Source: a virus. From it: a DNA stretch of 64,000 nt. The notes below the pieces were generated by a model. That model was given only the letters and a program-made list of their open reading frames with translations, was not told the DNA's origin and made no database searches. Numbering within the stretch: the stretch's first letter is position 1; every line of letters starts with the position of its first letter. The stretch is from positions 116,935-180,934 of IMG/VR virus record IMGVR_UViG_3300008448_000004. One strand, written 5' to 3'. A program made the translations under genes and the position numbers. This document shows, in pieces, positions 49,298-56,789 of this stretch.

Positions 49298-50266
49298 CTA
49301 GGCGTTTAAAACTTTTTCTATAAAATTTAAAATATACTCAGGATTAAAGTAATCTGGTAGTTTATTGTCTACAAAGTAGGGCTGTGTTACTATATGCTTA
49401 TACAGCTCATCATTACTATCAATCTCTTTAACTCTTTCTACTACCTGGTCGAAAGTATCGTACTCATGACAGTTTATAAAAGCTTCAGGATTAAAACCAT
49501 CTTCGAGTATTTGACTATTTCCATAGAAGATAGGTATTGTATTGGCAGCAAAAGCATGTATCATCTTCTCATGTGTAAAGTAGGGTAGGTTGCTGGACTG
49601 CACTTGTATTGAGAATTTACAATTGCTTAGAAACTCTACCTTGCTCTTATAACTATCACCGTCTAATCTCATGTATCTTGCGGTTGCTTCTTCCGGTGGT
49701 ACATTAGTTATCCAGCCACCAGATGCTCTGACGAACTTGTAGTCGGTTAATTTATTAAAAAGCTCAATACGGGGAGGTATGCTGGAGTTTTGTACTACTC
49801 CGCAGAAGTGTTTCTTTCTAGCTAAAATGGTATCTCCGTCTCTTTGCTGCAATAACCAGCTGTAAGGAGTATCTACAAGCTTTGATTCTTCGTAGAGGCC
49901 CCATGCCGCTGTTGTATTATGTAATTGCATTCTAAGATACCTTGGATGTTCTTCAGGTTGAGGTCCTATGGCAAAATAATTACTTCCTTCGTTTAGTACT
50001 GATTGATGGTTTGAAACTATTTCGCCGGAACAGAAGATTTTTTTCACATTACTACTGTAACTATCTTGCCCTCTAGCTAGCTTACCTGTTACATCGTCTA
50101 TCATATCGGTAGAGAAGTAAACATTAGAGTAGAAGAGTAAATCGGGGTTTTCCGAATCTACTATTACGTCGTATTTCTGTTCTAAAATAGATTTAAAATA
50201 AGTAAACCAGTATATCATTGACTGGTTTGGAAAGTTACAGCGGGTAATTCTAAGCGTCGGCTTCAT
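49298..50266 (-). CDS. GT10 alpha-1,3-fucosyltransferase-like protein
   Basis: A 322-residue protein with the layout of bacterial GT10 enzymes: a donor-side KKIFCSGEIVSNHQSVL, KKHFCGVVQNSS, VRASGGWITNVP, KVEFLSNCKFSIQVQSSN and YFTHEKMIHAFAANTIPIFY-G. The last two correspond to the conserved donor-binding motif YxxEK(I/L)xxA.....P(I/V)yxG of alpha-1,3/4-fucosyltransferases. Cytoplasmic, GDP-sugar dependent. It overlaps the upstream methyltransferase gene by 17 bases. Confidence 0.82.
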   Translation of the reverse strand: MKPTLRITRCNFPNQSMIYWFTYFKSILEQKYDVIVDSENPDLLFYSNVYFSTDMIDDVTGKLARGQDSYSSNVKKIFCSGEIVSNHQSVLNEGSNYFAIGPQPEEHPRYLRMQLHNTTAAWGLYEESKLVDTPYSWLLQQRDGDTILARKKHFCGVVQNSSIPPRIELFNKLTDYKFVRASGGWITNVPPEEATARYMRLDGDSYKSKVEFLSNCKFSIQVQSSNLPYFTHEKMIHAFAANTIPIFYGNSQILEDGFNPEAFINCHEYDTFDQVVERVKEIDSNDELYKHIVTQPYFVDNKLPDYFNPEYILNFIEKVLNA

Positions 50267-50915
50267 GTTCTAATATCTCGTAGTATTTATGTATTAAGTT
50301 ATCTGATCCAACTACTGGTACAAATCCAAATAGATCACAGTCTACAGTATCTTCCCAGTATATTGCTAATTGTATTCCTTTTGAGTAGCCTTTAGCTAAT
50401 TCATCTGAGCGAGGATTTTTTTCAGTAAATCCGGTTTTTGGTAGGATTTGAAGTCTGTTGTTCATAACATTGAATATGAACTTATGATGAGGATTTCCTC
50501 TATAGTAATTACCGTAGAGAAAAGTAAGTTCTTCATATTTTGAAGGAATAGCTATAAATCCTTTTTTAGAAATAACTTCTAGTAGTCGTATAACTTCGAC
50601 AGGATTGTAGATATCTTCTAGTGTATGGGAACATATAGAGTAGTCAAACTTACCATTTTGAGCTACATACTCTAATAGTTCGTTCCATGTACTTTTGTCT
50701 TGTAGGTTTATAGTAAAAGCTGTTATACCCTCCCCCATTATTTTAAACTCCGAAGGTGTAAGTACATCAGCTACGTATTTGCACTCTGGGTAACTCCAAA
50801 AATAAATCCCTGCTCCTACATCTATAGCTCTGTAGTTTTGCTCTGCTATAAGAGCTTTAACGTCCGTTCTACCTTGAGAACCATCTCTACCTTCATACCA
50901 CCACTTGGTAATCAT
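50250..50915 (-). CDS. Class I SAM-dependent methyltransferase
   Basis: A 221-residue protein with RAIDVGAGIYFWSYPEC (motif I), YVADVLTPSE, and FDYSICSHTLEDIYNPVEV, followed by KKGFIAIPSKYEEL. The order is that of type-11 methyltransferases, often found in sugar-modification clusters. Substrate unknown. The HKFIFNVMNNRLQI segment (about 140) resembles those of cluster-encoded enzymes acting on sugars. Confidence 0.75.
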   Translation of the reverse strand: MITKWWYEGRDGSQGRTDVKALIAEQNYRAIDVGAGIYFWSYPECKYVADVLTPSEFKIMGEGITAFTINLQDKSTWNELLEYVAQNGKFDYSICSHTLEDIYNPVEVIRLLEVISKKGFIAIPSKYEELTFLYGNYYRGNPHHKFIFNVMNNRLQILPKTGFTEKNPRSDELAKGYSKGIQLAIYWEDTVDCDLFGFVPVVGSDNLIHKYYEILEHEADA

Positions 50916-51964
50916 TGTTGACTGTTTATAATATCTTGAAGAATATTGGTTATATTATATGTTAACTTCCAATCAGGGAAGTCTTTTCTAAACTTCCTTG
51001 TATCAGAGATCCACCAGATGTGATCACCGATTCTATTTTCAGGAACATACCTGTAGACCGCTTTCTTTCCTGTAAGTTGTTCGGTTATATCGAACGCTTC
51101 CAGTATAGAACAGTTAGCATCTCTAGCTCCTCCTAGGTTATAAACTTCTCCTACTTTCGGATTTTTATAAACTTCATGAAAGGCGGTAACTACATCATAG
51201 GAATGTATATTACACCTAACTTGTTTTCCTTTATATCCAAATATTTTATACTCTGTTCCTCTGAGTACGCATTTAACAAGGTAGTTTAGAAATCCATGCA
51301 ATTCGGCGCCGTTATGTCGACCTCCGGTTAAGCAGCCGGGTCTAAAAATTGCTGTTTTCATTCCGAAGTATCTTCCGTATTCTTGAACGTATATATCTGC
51401 AGATACTTTAGAACAGCCAAATAAACTGTGTTTAGTGTTATCTATAGAAAAGTATTCATCAATTCCTTCGTAGTACTGATGTTCTTGTGGTAGATCCCAA
51501 CGTCTTTCTAGTTCAATCAACGGTAGCTTATTGGGATTATCTCCGTATACCTTACTTGTAGAAGTAAATAAGAAAACAGCTTCAGGGCAGTATTTTCTAG
51601 TTAATTCAAGTAGATTCAAAGTGCCTGTGGAGTTTACTCCGTAATCAGTGAAAGGCTCTTTAGCTGCCCAATCATGAGAAGGTTGAGCTGCTGTATGTAT
51701 TATAAGTTTCAGATCTGTTCCGTAATGTTGAAATATCTTCTCTAAAGAATCATAGTCGCGGATATCTGAGGTTATATTAAGTAGGTTGGGTATTGTGTTA
51801 TTGAGCTGTTCTGTGTTTTTTTCTACACTACCTTCTTCTCCAAAGAAATACTTTCTCATATTATTATCTACTCCGACTACCTTGTCGAAATAGCTTGAAA
51901 AGTAGGTAACTGCTTCACTTCCTATAAGCCCACTGGCTCCTGTTATTAATACTATATCTGCCAT
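50912..51964 (-). CDS. NAD-dependent nucleotide-sugar epimerase (CDP-tyvelose epimerase-like)
   Basis: A 350-residue extended SDR enzyme: TGASGLIG (8-15), IHTAAQPSHDW (89-99), FTSTSKVYGDNP and SLFGCSKVSADIYVQEYGRY. The usual catalytic Tyr of YxxxK is Phe182 in FGCSK (Lys186). I have seen SLFG-x-SK in close relatives, so this is probably normal for the subfamily rather than inactivation. GGRHNGAELHGFLNYLVKC is also typical of CDP-paratose/tyvelose 2-epimerase relatives. It supplies a modified sugar donor to the local glycosyltransferases. Confidence 0.83.
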   Translation of the reverse strand: MADIVLITGASGLIGSEAVTYFSSYFDKVVGVDNNMRKYFFGEEGSVEKNTEQLNNTIPNLLNITSDIRDYDSLEKIFQHYGTDLKLIIHTAAQPSHDWAAKEPFTDYGVNSTGTLNLLELTRKYCPEAVFLFTSTSKVYGDNPNKLPLIELERRWDLPQEHQYYEGIDEYFSIDNTKHSLFGCSKVSADIYVQEYGRYFGMKTAIFRPGCLTGGRHNGAELHGFLNYLVKCVLRGTEYKIFGYKGKQVRCNIHSYDVVTAFHEVYKNPKVGEVYNLGGARDANCSILEAFDITEQLTGKKAVYRYVPENRIGDHIWWISDTRKFRKDFPDWKLTYNITNILQDIINSQQ

Positions 51965-51971
51965 AGTTTAT

Positions 51972-52583
51972 TTACGGTTTCATTTTTAACATCCAGACAA
52001 CTTCTTTTCCTTTCTGTGTAAGATCATTAGGGAGATCTACTAATCCGTTGTCGTTAATACTACTACCTATATGTGAATATGCTAATTCCCACCAGTTCCA
52101 TAATTTTCCTTTAACTCTATTATCAAAATCCGCTTGATCTTCTGCATAATCATGCCCTCCAATTACGTCACCGGACTTTAATGCAGAGCTAAATGTATTA
52201 AATTCATAAGCTTTATTAGCTCCGTCACATAAAACAAGAACTCTTCCAGCGGTATTGCGTATCTTAGAAGCAACTTCTTCATCAATTTCCGGTGATCCGA
52301 TTCCTTTCTCTAAAAAATTAAACTTGTATTGCTCAACAACTTCCGGGAGTCCTTGCCTAACGTAAGGGTCGTAACTGTCTATGATTAGGTCTAATCCAAG
52401 TTCTTCTACAATCTCACATAGAGCAACGGTAAGCCCTCCATAGGAAGTTCCTATTTCGATTATTAAAGAAGGCTTTACTTCCGATAGTAGTTCGGCCATG
52501 AATGTTCTAATGTTAGGGTGTTGCTGTATGACTGCGTTTGCTCTTCCTGTCTGCCACCAGCCTTTGTCTAGGAAATCTTCCAT
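51972..52583 (-). CDS. SAM-dependent methyltransferase (CmcI/TylF-like)
   Basis: A 203-residue protein with LIIEIGTSYGGLTVALCEIV (motif I), LIIDSYDPYV, VLVLCDGANKAYEF and SGDVIGGHDYAED, the order and short length of the cephalosporin-hydroxylase/TylF-like methyltransferase group. These often methylate sugars or phenolic hydroxyls. It lies beside a second methyltransferase of similar plan (52600-53196). Confidence 0.72.
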   Translation of the reverse strand: MEDFLDKGWWQTGRANAVIQQHPNIRTFMAELLSEVKPSLIIEIGTSYGGLTVALCEIVEELGLDLIIDSYDPYVRQGLPEVVEQYKFNFLEKGIGSPEIDEEVASKIRNTAGRVLVLCDGANKAYEFNTFSSALKSGDVIGGHDYAEDQADFDNRVKGKLWNWWELAYSHIGSSINDNGLVDLPNDLTQKGKEVVWMLKMKP

Positions 52584-52599
52584 TGTTAAGTTGTTTCTT

Positions 52600-53196
52600 T
52601 TATTTAAAAAATACTAATCCTGTTCCGTTTATATGTCCAATGCTAGATACGTCTAGTTTTTCTTCCTCAATAGACTCCCACCAGTTGTACATTGTTGGCG
52701 TCATTGTTATGTCATCTAAGATAACTAGCCCTTTGTATTGGTGTTTTTTTAGAAAATCGAAAAAAGGTACTTCAAAATCTACTACGTTGTGCCAAGTATC
52801 TACAAGTATAATTTTAGAAGTAAGTATTATTTCAGGGTGTTTAAATATATCTCCTTTAGTAAATACGACATTGGCAGGTCTCTGTTTAAGAGATATTCTA
52901 TCTTGTGTATCAAACGAGTAGATAAGGTTGCTAGGATTAAGACTAAAAGCTAGAGCAGAGTTTCCGAATAAAGCTCCGACTTCTAATATCTTCGTATTGT
53001 CAGTTTGCTGTGAGATATATGCTAGCAGTCTATAGTGGTCTTTACCTGGTTCTAGTGTAAACCATTCCTTATCTATAGAATTTGGGAAATTATCATCTCC
53101 TATATACTGTACGTAATCTTCTAAGTTAATTTCACTTAGAGTTTGATGCAGCGAAGTTAAGTTATCGATCCAATCTTGTCTATTAAAAATATTCAT
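52600..53196 (-). CDS. SAM-dependent methyltransferase-like protein
   Basis: A 198-residue protein with KILEVGALFGNSALAFSLNP (motif I), IYSFDTQDRISLKQ, KIILVDTWHN and KGLVILDDITMTP. It resembles the neighbouring 203-residue enzyme in length and fold, so duplication is possible, though sequences differ widely. Role probably in the same glycan pathway. Confidence 0.68.
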   Translation of the reverse strand: MNIFNRQDWIDNLTSLHQTLSEINLEDYVQYIGDDNFPNSIDKEWFTLEPGKDHYRLLAYISQQTDNTKILEVGALFGNSALAFSLNPSNLIYSFDTQDRISLKQRPANVVFTKGDIFKHPEIILTSKIILVDTWHNVVDFEVPFFDFLKKHQYKGLVILDDITMTPTMYNWWESIEEEKLDVSSIGHINGTGLVFFK

Positions 53197-53199
53197 AGT

Positions 53200-54459
53200 T
53201 TATCTTATATCTCCAGTAATACGTTTGCCCCAGCCTTTTGAGGTTGAATAAGGCCATACCACCCACTGTTTAGGTTTGGTAATACCTTGAGCTTCTACTG
53301 GAAAGACTTTGAAATTCTTTTCGTTATAAACAATAGGTGAAATCTCTTCCGGAGTTAAGTCCTTTCTAAATAGAGTTTCGTCGTTCTCGCCATGTAACGC
53401 TACTACTATAAACTGATAGTCTCGTTCGGGTAATTCTTCATGCCAGACGTCTAGGAAGTGTTTAAAGGTTATTACTAAACTACTCTCAAAGTCTTCTTCG
53501 GTTCTGTTTACGTTATTAAAATCAGGTACAAGGTAATTAAATCCTTTTTTGTAGTTATCCTGGTGTACTCTTCTAGTTTTGAACTCTAGACCGGCATATT
53601 TTTCATATTCTCTTAAGCTTCTAACAGGACCAAAGCCGTACTTACCAAACTCCTCGGGAACATAAACCGCTCCATCCATCGAAAATAGTTTTCTATTTCT
53701 TGCATGACAGTGATCGTTCCTCCTAACCCAGATAGGGTCATCATCCCAGCATTTAGTCCTTCCTTCTCTGGTATATTCATGCCATGCAATAATCATATGT
53801 GGATGAAATAAGTCATAGCCCCATGTAAAACTTCTTGCAGCTAATGAAATTTCTTCTCCGTGGAAGTAGTATTCGGGATCATACATAACTTCAGTACCCC
53901 AGCTACCTACTGTAAACATAAAGTGTGCAGAGTAGAATCTCGCCGGTTCAGGTTCTGTAAGCTCTCTAAAATTATCGATAGATTCTGGTAAGAAAAATAC
54001 TGCACCTTCTGGTATGAATCTATCAAATACCATTCTCCAGGGAGTTTGTATTCTTTCCTGCGGATCTTTTCTAGGATTGAATGAAGAGATGTAACCGGTC
54101 AGTAAAGGTTTTGCATGTCCTTTAGCTTGTAACTGTTGAATCATCTGTATACACTTCTCATCCCAGTCTTCTACAAATCGATGATGGGAATCTAACTGCA
54201 TATAGTAATCTTCTCCGTCGTAGAGTTGCTGAATAGCGTATCTAGCCCAGCATGCTCCTCTTGCTGCTTTGTAGGGAATATCGATAACTCGTAATCTCGT
54301 GTCTCCTTCAAACTCTTCTAAGCTTTCTGAAGCATCTCTTTGCCAGCAAATACCAATGTGTATATCATTAGGATTTTTAGCATTAGCAAAAAGGTCTCTA
54401 AGAGTAGGGAGTAGTTCTGGGTCTCTATAAGAGGCGATTGAAACAAATATTTTTGGCAT
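53200..54459 (-). CDS. GT60-type polypeptide N-acetylglucosaminyltransferase-like protein
   Basis: A 419-residue protein beginning MPKIFVSIASYRDPELLPTL, with GICWQRDASE, ARGACWARYAIQQLYDGEDY, the donor site YYMQLDSHHRF (Asp90-Ser-His92), and FHGEEISLAARSFTWGYDLF. These are signatures of the GT60 family, whose eukaryotic members attach alpha-GlcNAc to hydroxyproline of Skp1 or to Thr of trypanosome mucins. A phage member next to Thr/Pro repeat proteins suggests these are its substrate; this is inference. Bacterial and phage homologues exist but their acceptors are mostly unknown. Confidence 0.85.
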   Translation of the reverse strand: MPKIFVSIASYRDPELLPTLRDLFANAKNPNDIHIGICWQRDASESLEEFEGDTRLRVIDIPYKAARGACWARYAIQQLYDGEDYYMQLDSHHRFVEDWDEKCIQMIQQLQAKGHAKPLLTGYISSFNPRKDPQERIQTPWRMVFDRFIPEGAVFFLPESIDNFRELTEPEPARFYSAHFMFTVGSWGTEVMYDPEYYFHGEEISLAARSFTWGYDLFHPHMIIAWHEYTREGRTKCWDDDPIWVRRNDHCHARNRKLFSMDGAVYVPEEFGKYGFGPVRSLREYEKYAGLEFKTRRVHQDNYKKGFNYLVPDFNNVNRTEEDFESSLVITFKHFLDVWHEELPERDYQFIVVALHGENDETLFRKDLTPEEISPIVYNEKNFKVFPVEAQGITKPKQWVVWPYSTSKGWGKRITGDIR

Positions 54460-54469
54460 AAACTATTAG

Positions 54470-54910
54470 TTAATCAATTAAATCTTTTCTATAAAATTTT
54501 GAAAGTATGTTATCATTGTAAGAATCTATTAGTAGAACTTGATTTATACATTGAAAATGAAGTTCCCAGTATGTAAGTTGTTTTTTAGTTTTACATAATC
54601 TAAGAATTTCTCTTCTAAAATCCAACTTTCCTCGCTTATTTATTTCCTCTAGTAAAGTTTTTGAGGAACCATAGTAATCCTTCCAGTTACTTTCTTGAAT
54701 ATCTCGTTTAAAAGTAGGTTTTCGTCCTTTCTTAGGCTCTATCTCTGCTAATTCTTTCTTTGTAAGTTTCTTTTTCCTATTTGTAAATAGGATTTTTTTA
54801 CCGATATAGATCTTACCTGTTTTGTTATCTTCTATTTTATAGATAAACCCGTAAGTATCGGAACCTAAATCTTGTATTTCTGTAACTTCTTTATCTTGGT
54901 ATAACCACAT
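54470..54910 (-). CDS. GIY-YIG-like nuclease domain protein
   Basis: A 146-residue protein with YGFIYKIEDNKTGKIYIGKK (GIY-YIG core, about 20-39), a Lys-rich insertion, then WKDYYGSSKTLLEEINKRGK and YWELHFQCINQVLL. The spacing of the GFIYK/YIGKK strands and the later Glu (YWELHFQ) fits the GIY-YIG fold, present in homing endonucleases of T4-like phages. It could be a free-standing homing enzyme or have a domesticated repair role. It sits between structural and glycan genes, a common type of insertion site. Confidence 0.75.
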   Translation of the reverse strand: MWLYQDKEVTEIQDLGSDTYGFIYKIEDNKTGKIYIGKKILFTNRKKKLTKKELAEIEPKKGRKPTFKRDIQESNWKDYYGSSKTLLEEINKRGKLDFRREILRLCKTKKQLTYWELHFQCINQVLLIDSYNDNILSKFYRKDLID

Positions 54911-54911
54911 A

Positions 54912-55214
54912 TTAAGTATCGTATCTAATTAAAAATGTAACGTCGGTGTTTGTGGGCATGGAAAATGGTTTTGCTAGCTTAGCAACAACAAGAAGGTCGT
55001 TGGTTTCATTGTAAAGTCCTACAGTTGTTACGTAGGGTTGAAATTCAGAACCAGTACACTCAGATCTTAAAGATCCTGACGAGTCAGATTTTACACTTGG
55101 GTTCTGACTTAGATTATATTCGTTCTCGTTTATATGACAGCGAACTTGAGTCTGATAGATTGTAGATTCAGACTTAAAGCTAAGAGAGAAAGGTGTTGCG
55201 GTAGTTACTGGCAT
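54912..55214 (-). CDS. Small conserved virion-type protein
   Basis: A 100-residue beta-rich protein with HINENEYNLSQNPSVKS, EFQPYVTTVGLYNETNDLLV and a C-terminal TDVTFLIRYDT. The combination (N-E-Y/F-N-x-S-Q-N-P, then P-Y-V-T-T-V-G-L-Y-N, ending R-Y-D-T) is one I recognise from T4-like aquatic phages as a short virion or fibre-associated protein. Exact place in the particle unknown. Its ATG is only 5 bases from a TATTTATT element. Confidence 0.65.
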   Translation of the reverse strand: MPVTTATPFSLSFKSESTIYQTQVRCHINENEYNLSQNPSVKSDSSGSLRSECTGSEFQPYVTTVGLYNETNDLLVVAKLAKPFSMPTNTDVTFLIRYDT

Positions 55215-55219
55215 ATATT

Positions 55220-55227
55220 AATAAATA
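55220..55227 (-). promoter_or_regulatory. TATTTATT element before the glycan operon
   Basis: The coding strand reads GATATTTATTAATATATG. Between here and the element at 41958 I noted no further copy, so this may drive the whole glycan cluster together with the 100-residue virion gene. Confidence 0.52.
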
Positions 55228-55249
55228 TCTTTTTGCTAAGAAATGTTAA

Positions 55250-56134
55250 TTAACAATACGTAAATAATCCGCCAGCGCTCACGTTTATAATGATGTATAG
55301 ATTAAAATTAGTGCTATCTACAACAAAAGATCCCGTATAACAGGTAAAAGCGCAAGGATCGTTTGGATCTGTGCTGTAACAGCTACTTGCTTGAGAAGTA
55401 GTTCCGTAATCTGCTCCATATACCCTTACTGTATCTCCAATTTGAGCGTTGAAAGTTCCTATAGGACTATAGTTTGCAGTATTAGTAAAGTATGTTCCTA
55501 TATCTGTAAAATTTACAGTATCGTTTATGGAGTAGTACAGGGTTGCATCATACAGGGGAGTGTTATTTAGTTTTGCATTTAAGGTAACCGCCGTTACAGG
55601 GGTTTCGGTTGGTGTGATAGTTTGAGTTGGAGTTTGAGTTGGAGTTTGGGATACTGTTCTTGTTATAGAAGGTGTAGGGAATGGTGTAACTGTTGCGGAA
55701 GGAGTTACGGGTGGTGTAGCTGTGTTAGTAGGGGTAGGTGTTTGGGTTGTAGTCGCGGTAGGAGTAGGAGTTGCAGGTTGTAATGTTCCGGTTTGACTAG
55801 GTGTTATTGTGTTAGTAGGGGTTACCGGTGGAGTTCCGGTAGGGGTAGGAGTTTTAGTTGGGGTAAGACTTATTGTAAGGGTAGGGGTAGGTGTTGCTGT
55901 AGGGCTCGGGTAGTTAACGGTTAAGGTGGTTATGGTATTACATATTCCCGGATCAACAATAAGTATGCTTGATGCTGCGGGTGTTACGTCATATAGCATG
56001 TACCCGTTTATTAACTGTTGAGCAGTTATTCCAGATGCGAGCAGGGTTCCGGGGCTTTCTGTGTTATAATACAGGTTGAAAGGCCCGGCTGCATTTCCTA
56101 CGGTAGATACTTGTATGAGAAGCGTGTTAGCCAT
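55250..56134 (-). CDS. Thr/Pro-rich repeat protein with N- and C-terminal modules
   Basis: A 294-residue protein. Residues 1-75 form a small beta domain (LLIQVSTVGNAAGPFNLYY ... ILIVDPGICN). Residues about 76-182 are a Thr/Pro repeat with TPT, TQT and PTP units. The C-terminal about 110 residues contain Cys-rich ASSCYSTDPNDPCAFTCYTG and end NLYIIINVSAGGLFTYC. The last segment resembles the end of the 1067-residue repeat protein (GTFQYCP). I infer a fibre or surface protein with a mucin-like stalk. No signal peptide, so it is assembled in the cytoplasm. Confidence 0.75.
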   Translation of the reverse strand: MANTLLIQVSTVGNAAGPFNLYYNTESPGTLLASGITAQQLINGYMLYDVTPAASSILIVDPGICNTITTLTVNYPSPTATPTPTLTISLTPTKTPTPTGTPPVTPTNTITPSQTGTLQPATPTPTATTTQTPTPTNTATPPVTPSATVTPFPTPSITRTVSQTPTQTPTQTITPTETPVTAVTLNAKLNNTPLYDATLYYSINDTVNFTDIGTYFTNTANYSPIGTFNAQIGDTVRVYGADYGTTSQASSCYSTDPNDPCAFTCYTGSFVVDSTNFNLYIIINVSAGGLFTYC

Positions 56135-56147
56135 TTATTATAATTAG

Positions 56148-56777
56148 TTAATTTAAGTCTTTTACGTAATCTGTGCCATTGTAGTATTGCCAATAGACCT
56201 TGTAGAATCCCTTAGCTAATAGGTTCTGATACACTGCTTCTGTAAAGGTGTTGTCATACAGATGTGGAGCCGGTACGTTACTATCGATATTCATGTTTTG
56301 CGTTCCGAGGTAGATCCCAGCTCCGTTGGTTGCAATTATCGATCCTGTATTCAGTACTAGCTTTGCGGTTGTGTAAAACTGTGAGTGATCAGCATCTAGA
56401 TTATCAAAATATATTCCATCATACTTAGTTGTTAGAGTACTAAAAGCTTCTTGCCAACTTGAATTAATGATAGTAACGTTACTTTTTCCTGCAGCCCAAT
56501 TTTGAGCATACTGATAGATCGTATTATTAATTTCTACGCAAGTGTATGAAGCAATATTGGAATTTATAAACTTAGTTGCGCTGATACCTAGCCCGAATCC
56601 TACTTCTAATATATGCCCTCCATTCTGGCTTACAATTTCTGCGGATTTTTCTTCTAGGTTTTTAAATCCTTCGTGCATTAAGGGTGTAAATCTTGTATTA
56701 TCAGGTGTAGTATAGTATATACTACCTGATTCGATATTCACTTCGTTATGTTTTCTATAATGTAGTAATTCAAGCAT
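56148..56777 (-). CDS. SAM-dependent methyltransferase between repeat-protein genes
   Basis: A 209-residue protein with HILEVGFGLGISATKFINSN (motif I), YTCVEINNTIYQYAQNWA, FSTLTTKYDGIYFDNLDADH and TGSIIATNGAGIY, the order of class I methyltransferases resembling the guanidinoacetate or spermidine synthase-like group. It lies between two Thr/Pro repeat genes and 13-15 bases from each. A role in modifying those proteins or their glycans is possible but unsupported beyond context. Confidence 0.75.
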   Translation of the reverse strand: MLELLHYRKHNEVNIESGSIYYTTPDNTRFTPLMHEGFKNLEEKSAEIVSQNGGHILEVGFGLGISATKFINSNIASYTCVEINNTIYQYAQNWAAGKSNVTIINSSWQEAFSTLTTKYDGIYFDNLDADHSQFYTTAKLVLNTGSIIATNGAGIYLGTQNMNIDSNVPAPHLYDNTFTEAVYQNLLAKGFYKVYWQYYNGTDYVKDLN

Positions 56778-56789
56778 AGTTCAAATAAA

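Noticed and set aside
50912-51964. Apparent loss of the catalytic Tyr in the epimerase (FGCSK)
   Set aside because: The SLFG-x-SK form is one I have seen in close relatives with otherwise intact motifs, so I do not treat it as inactivation.
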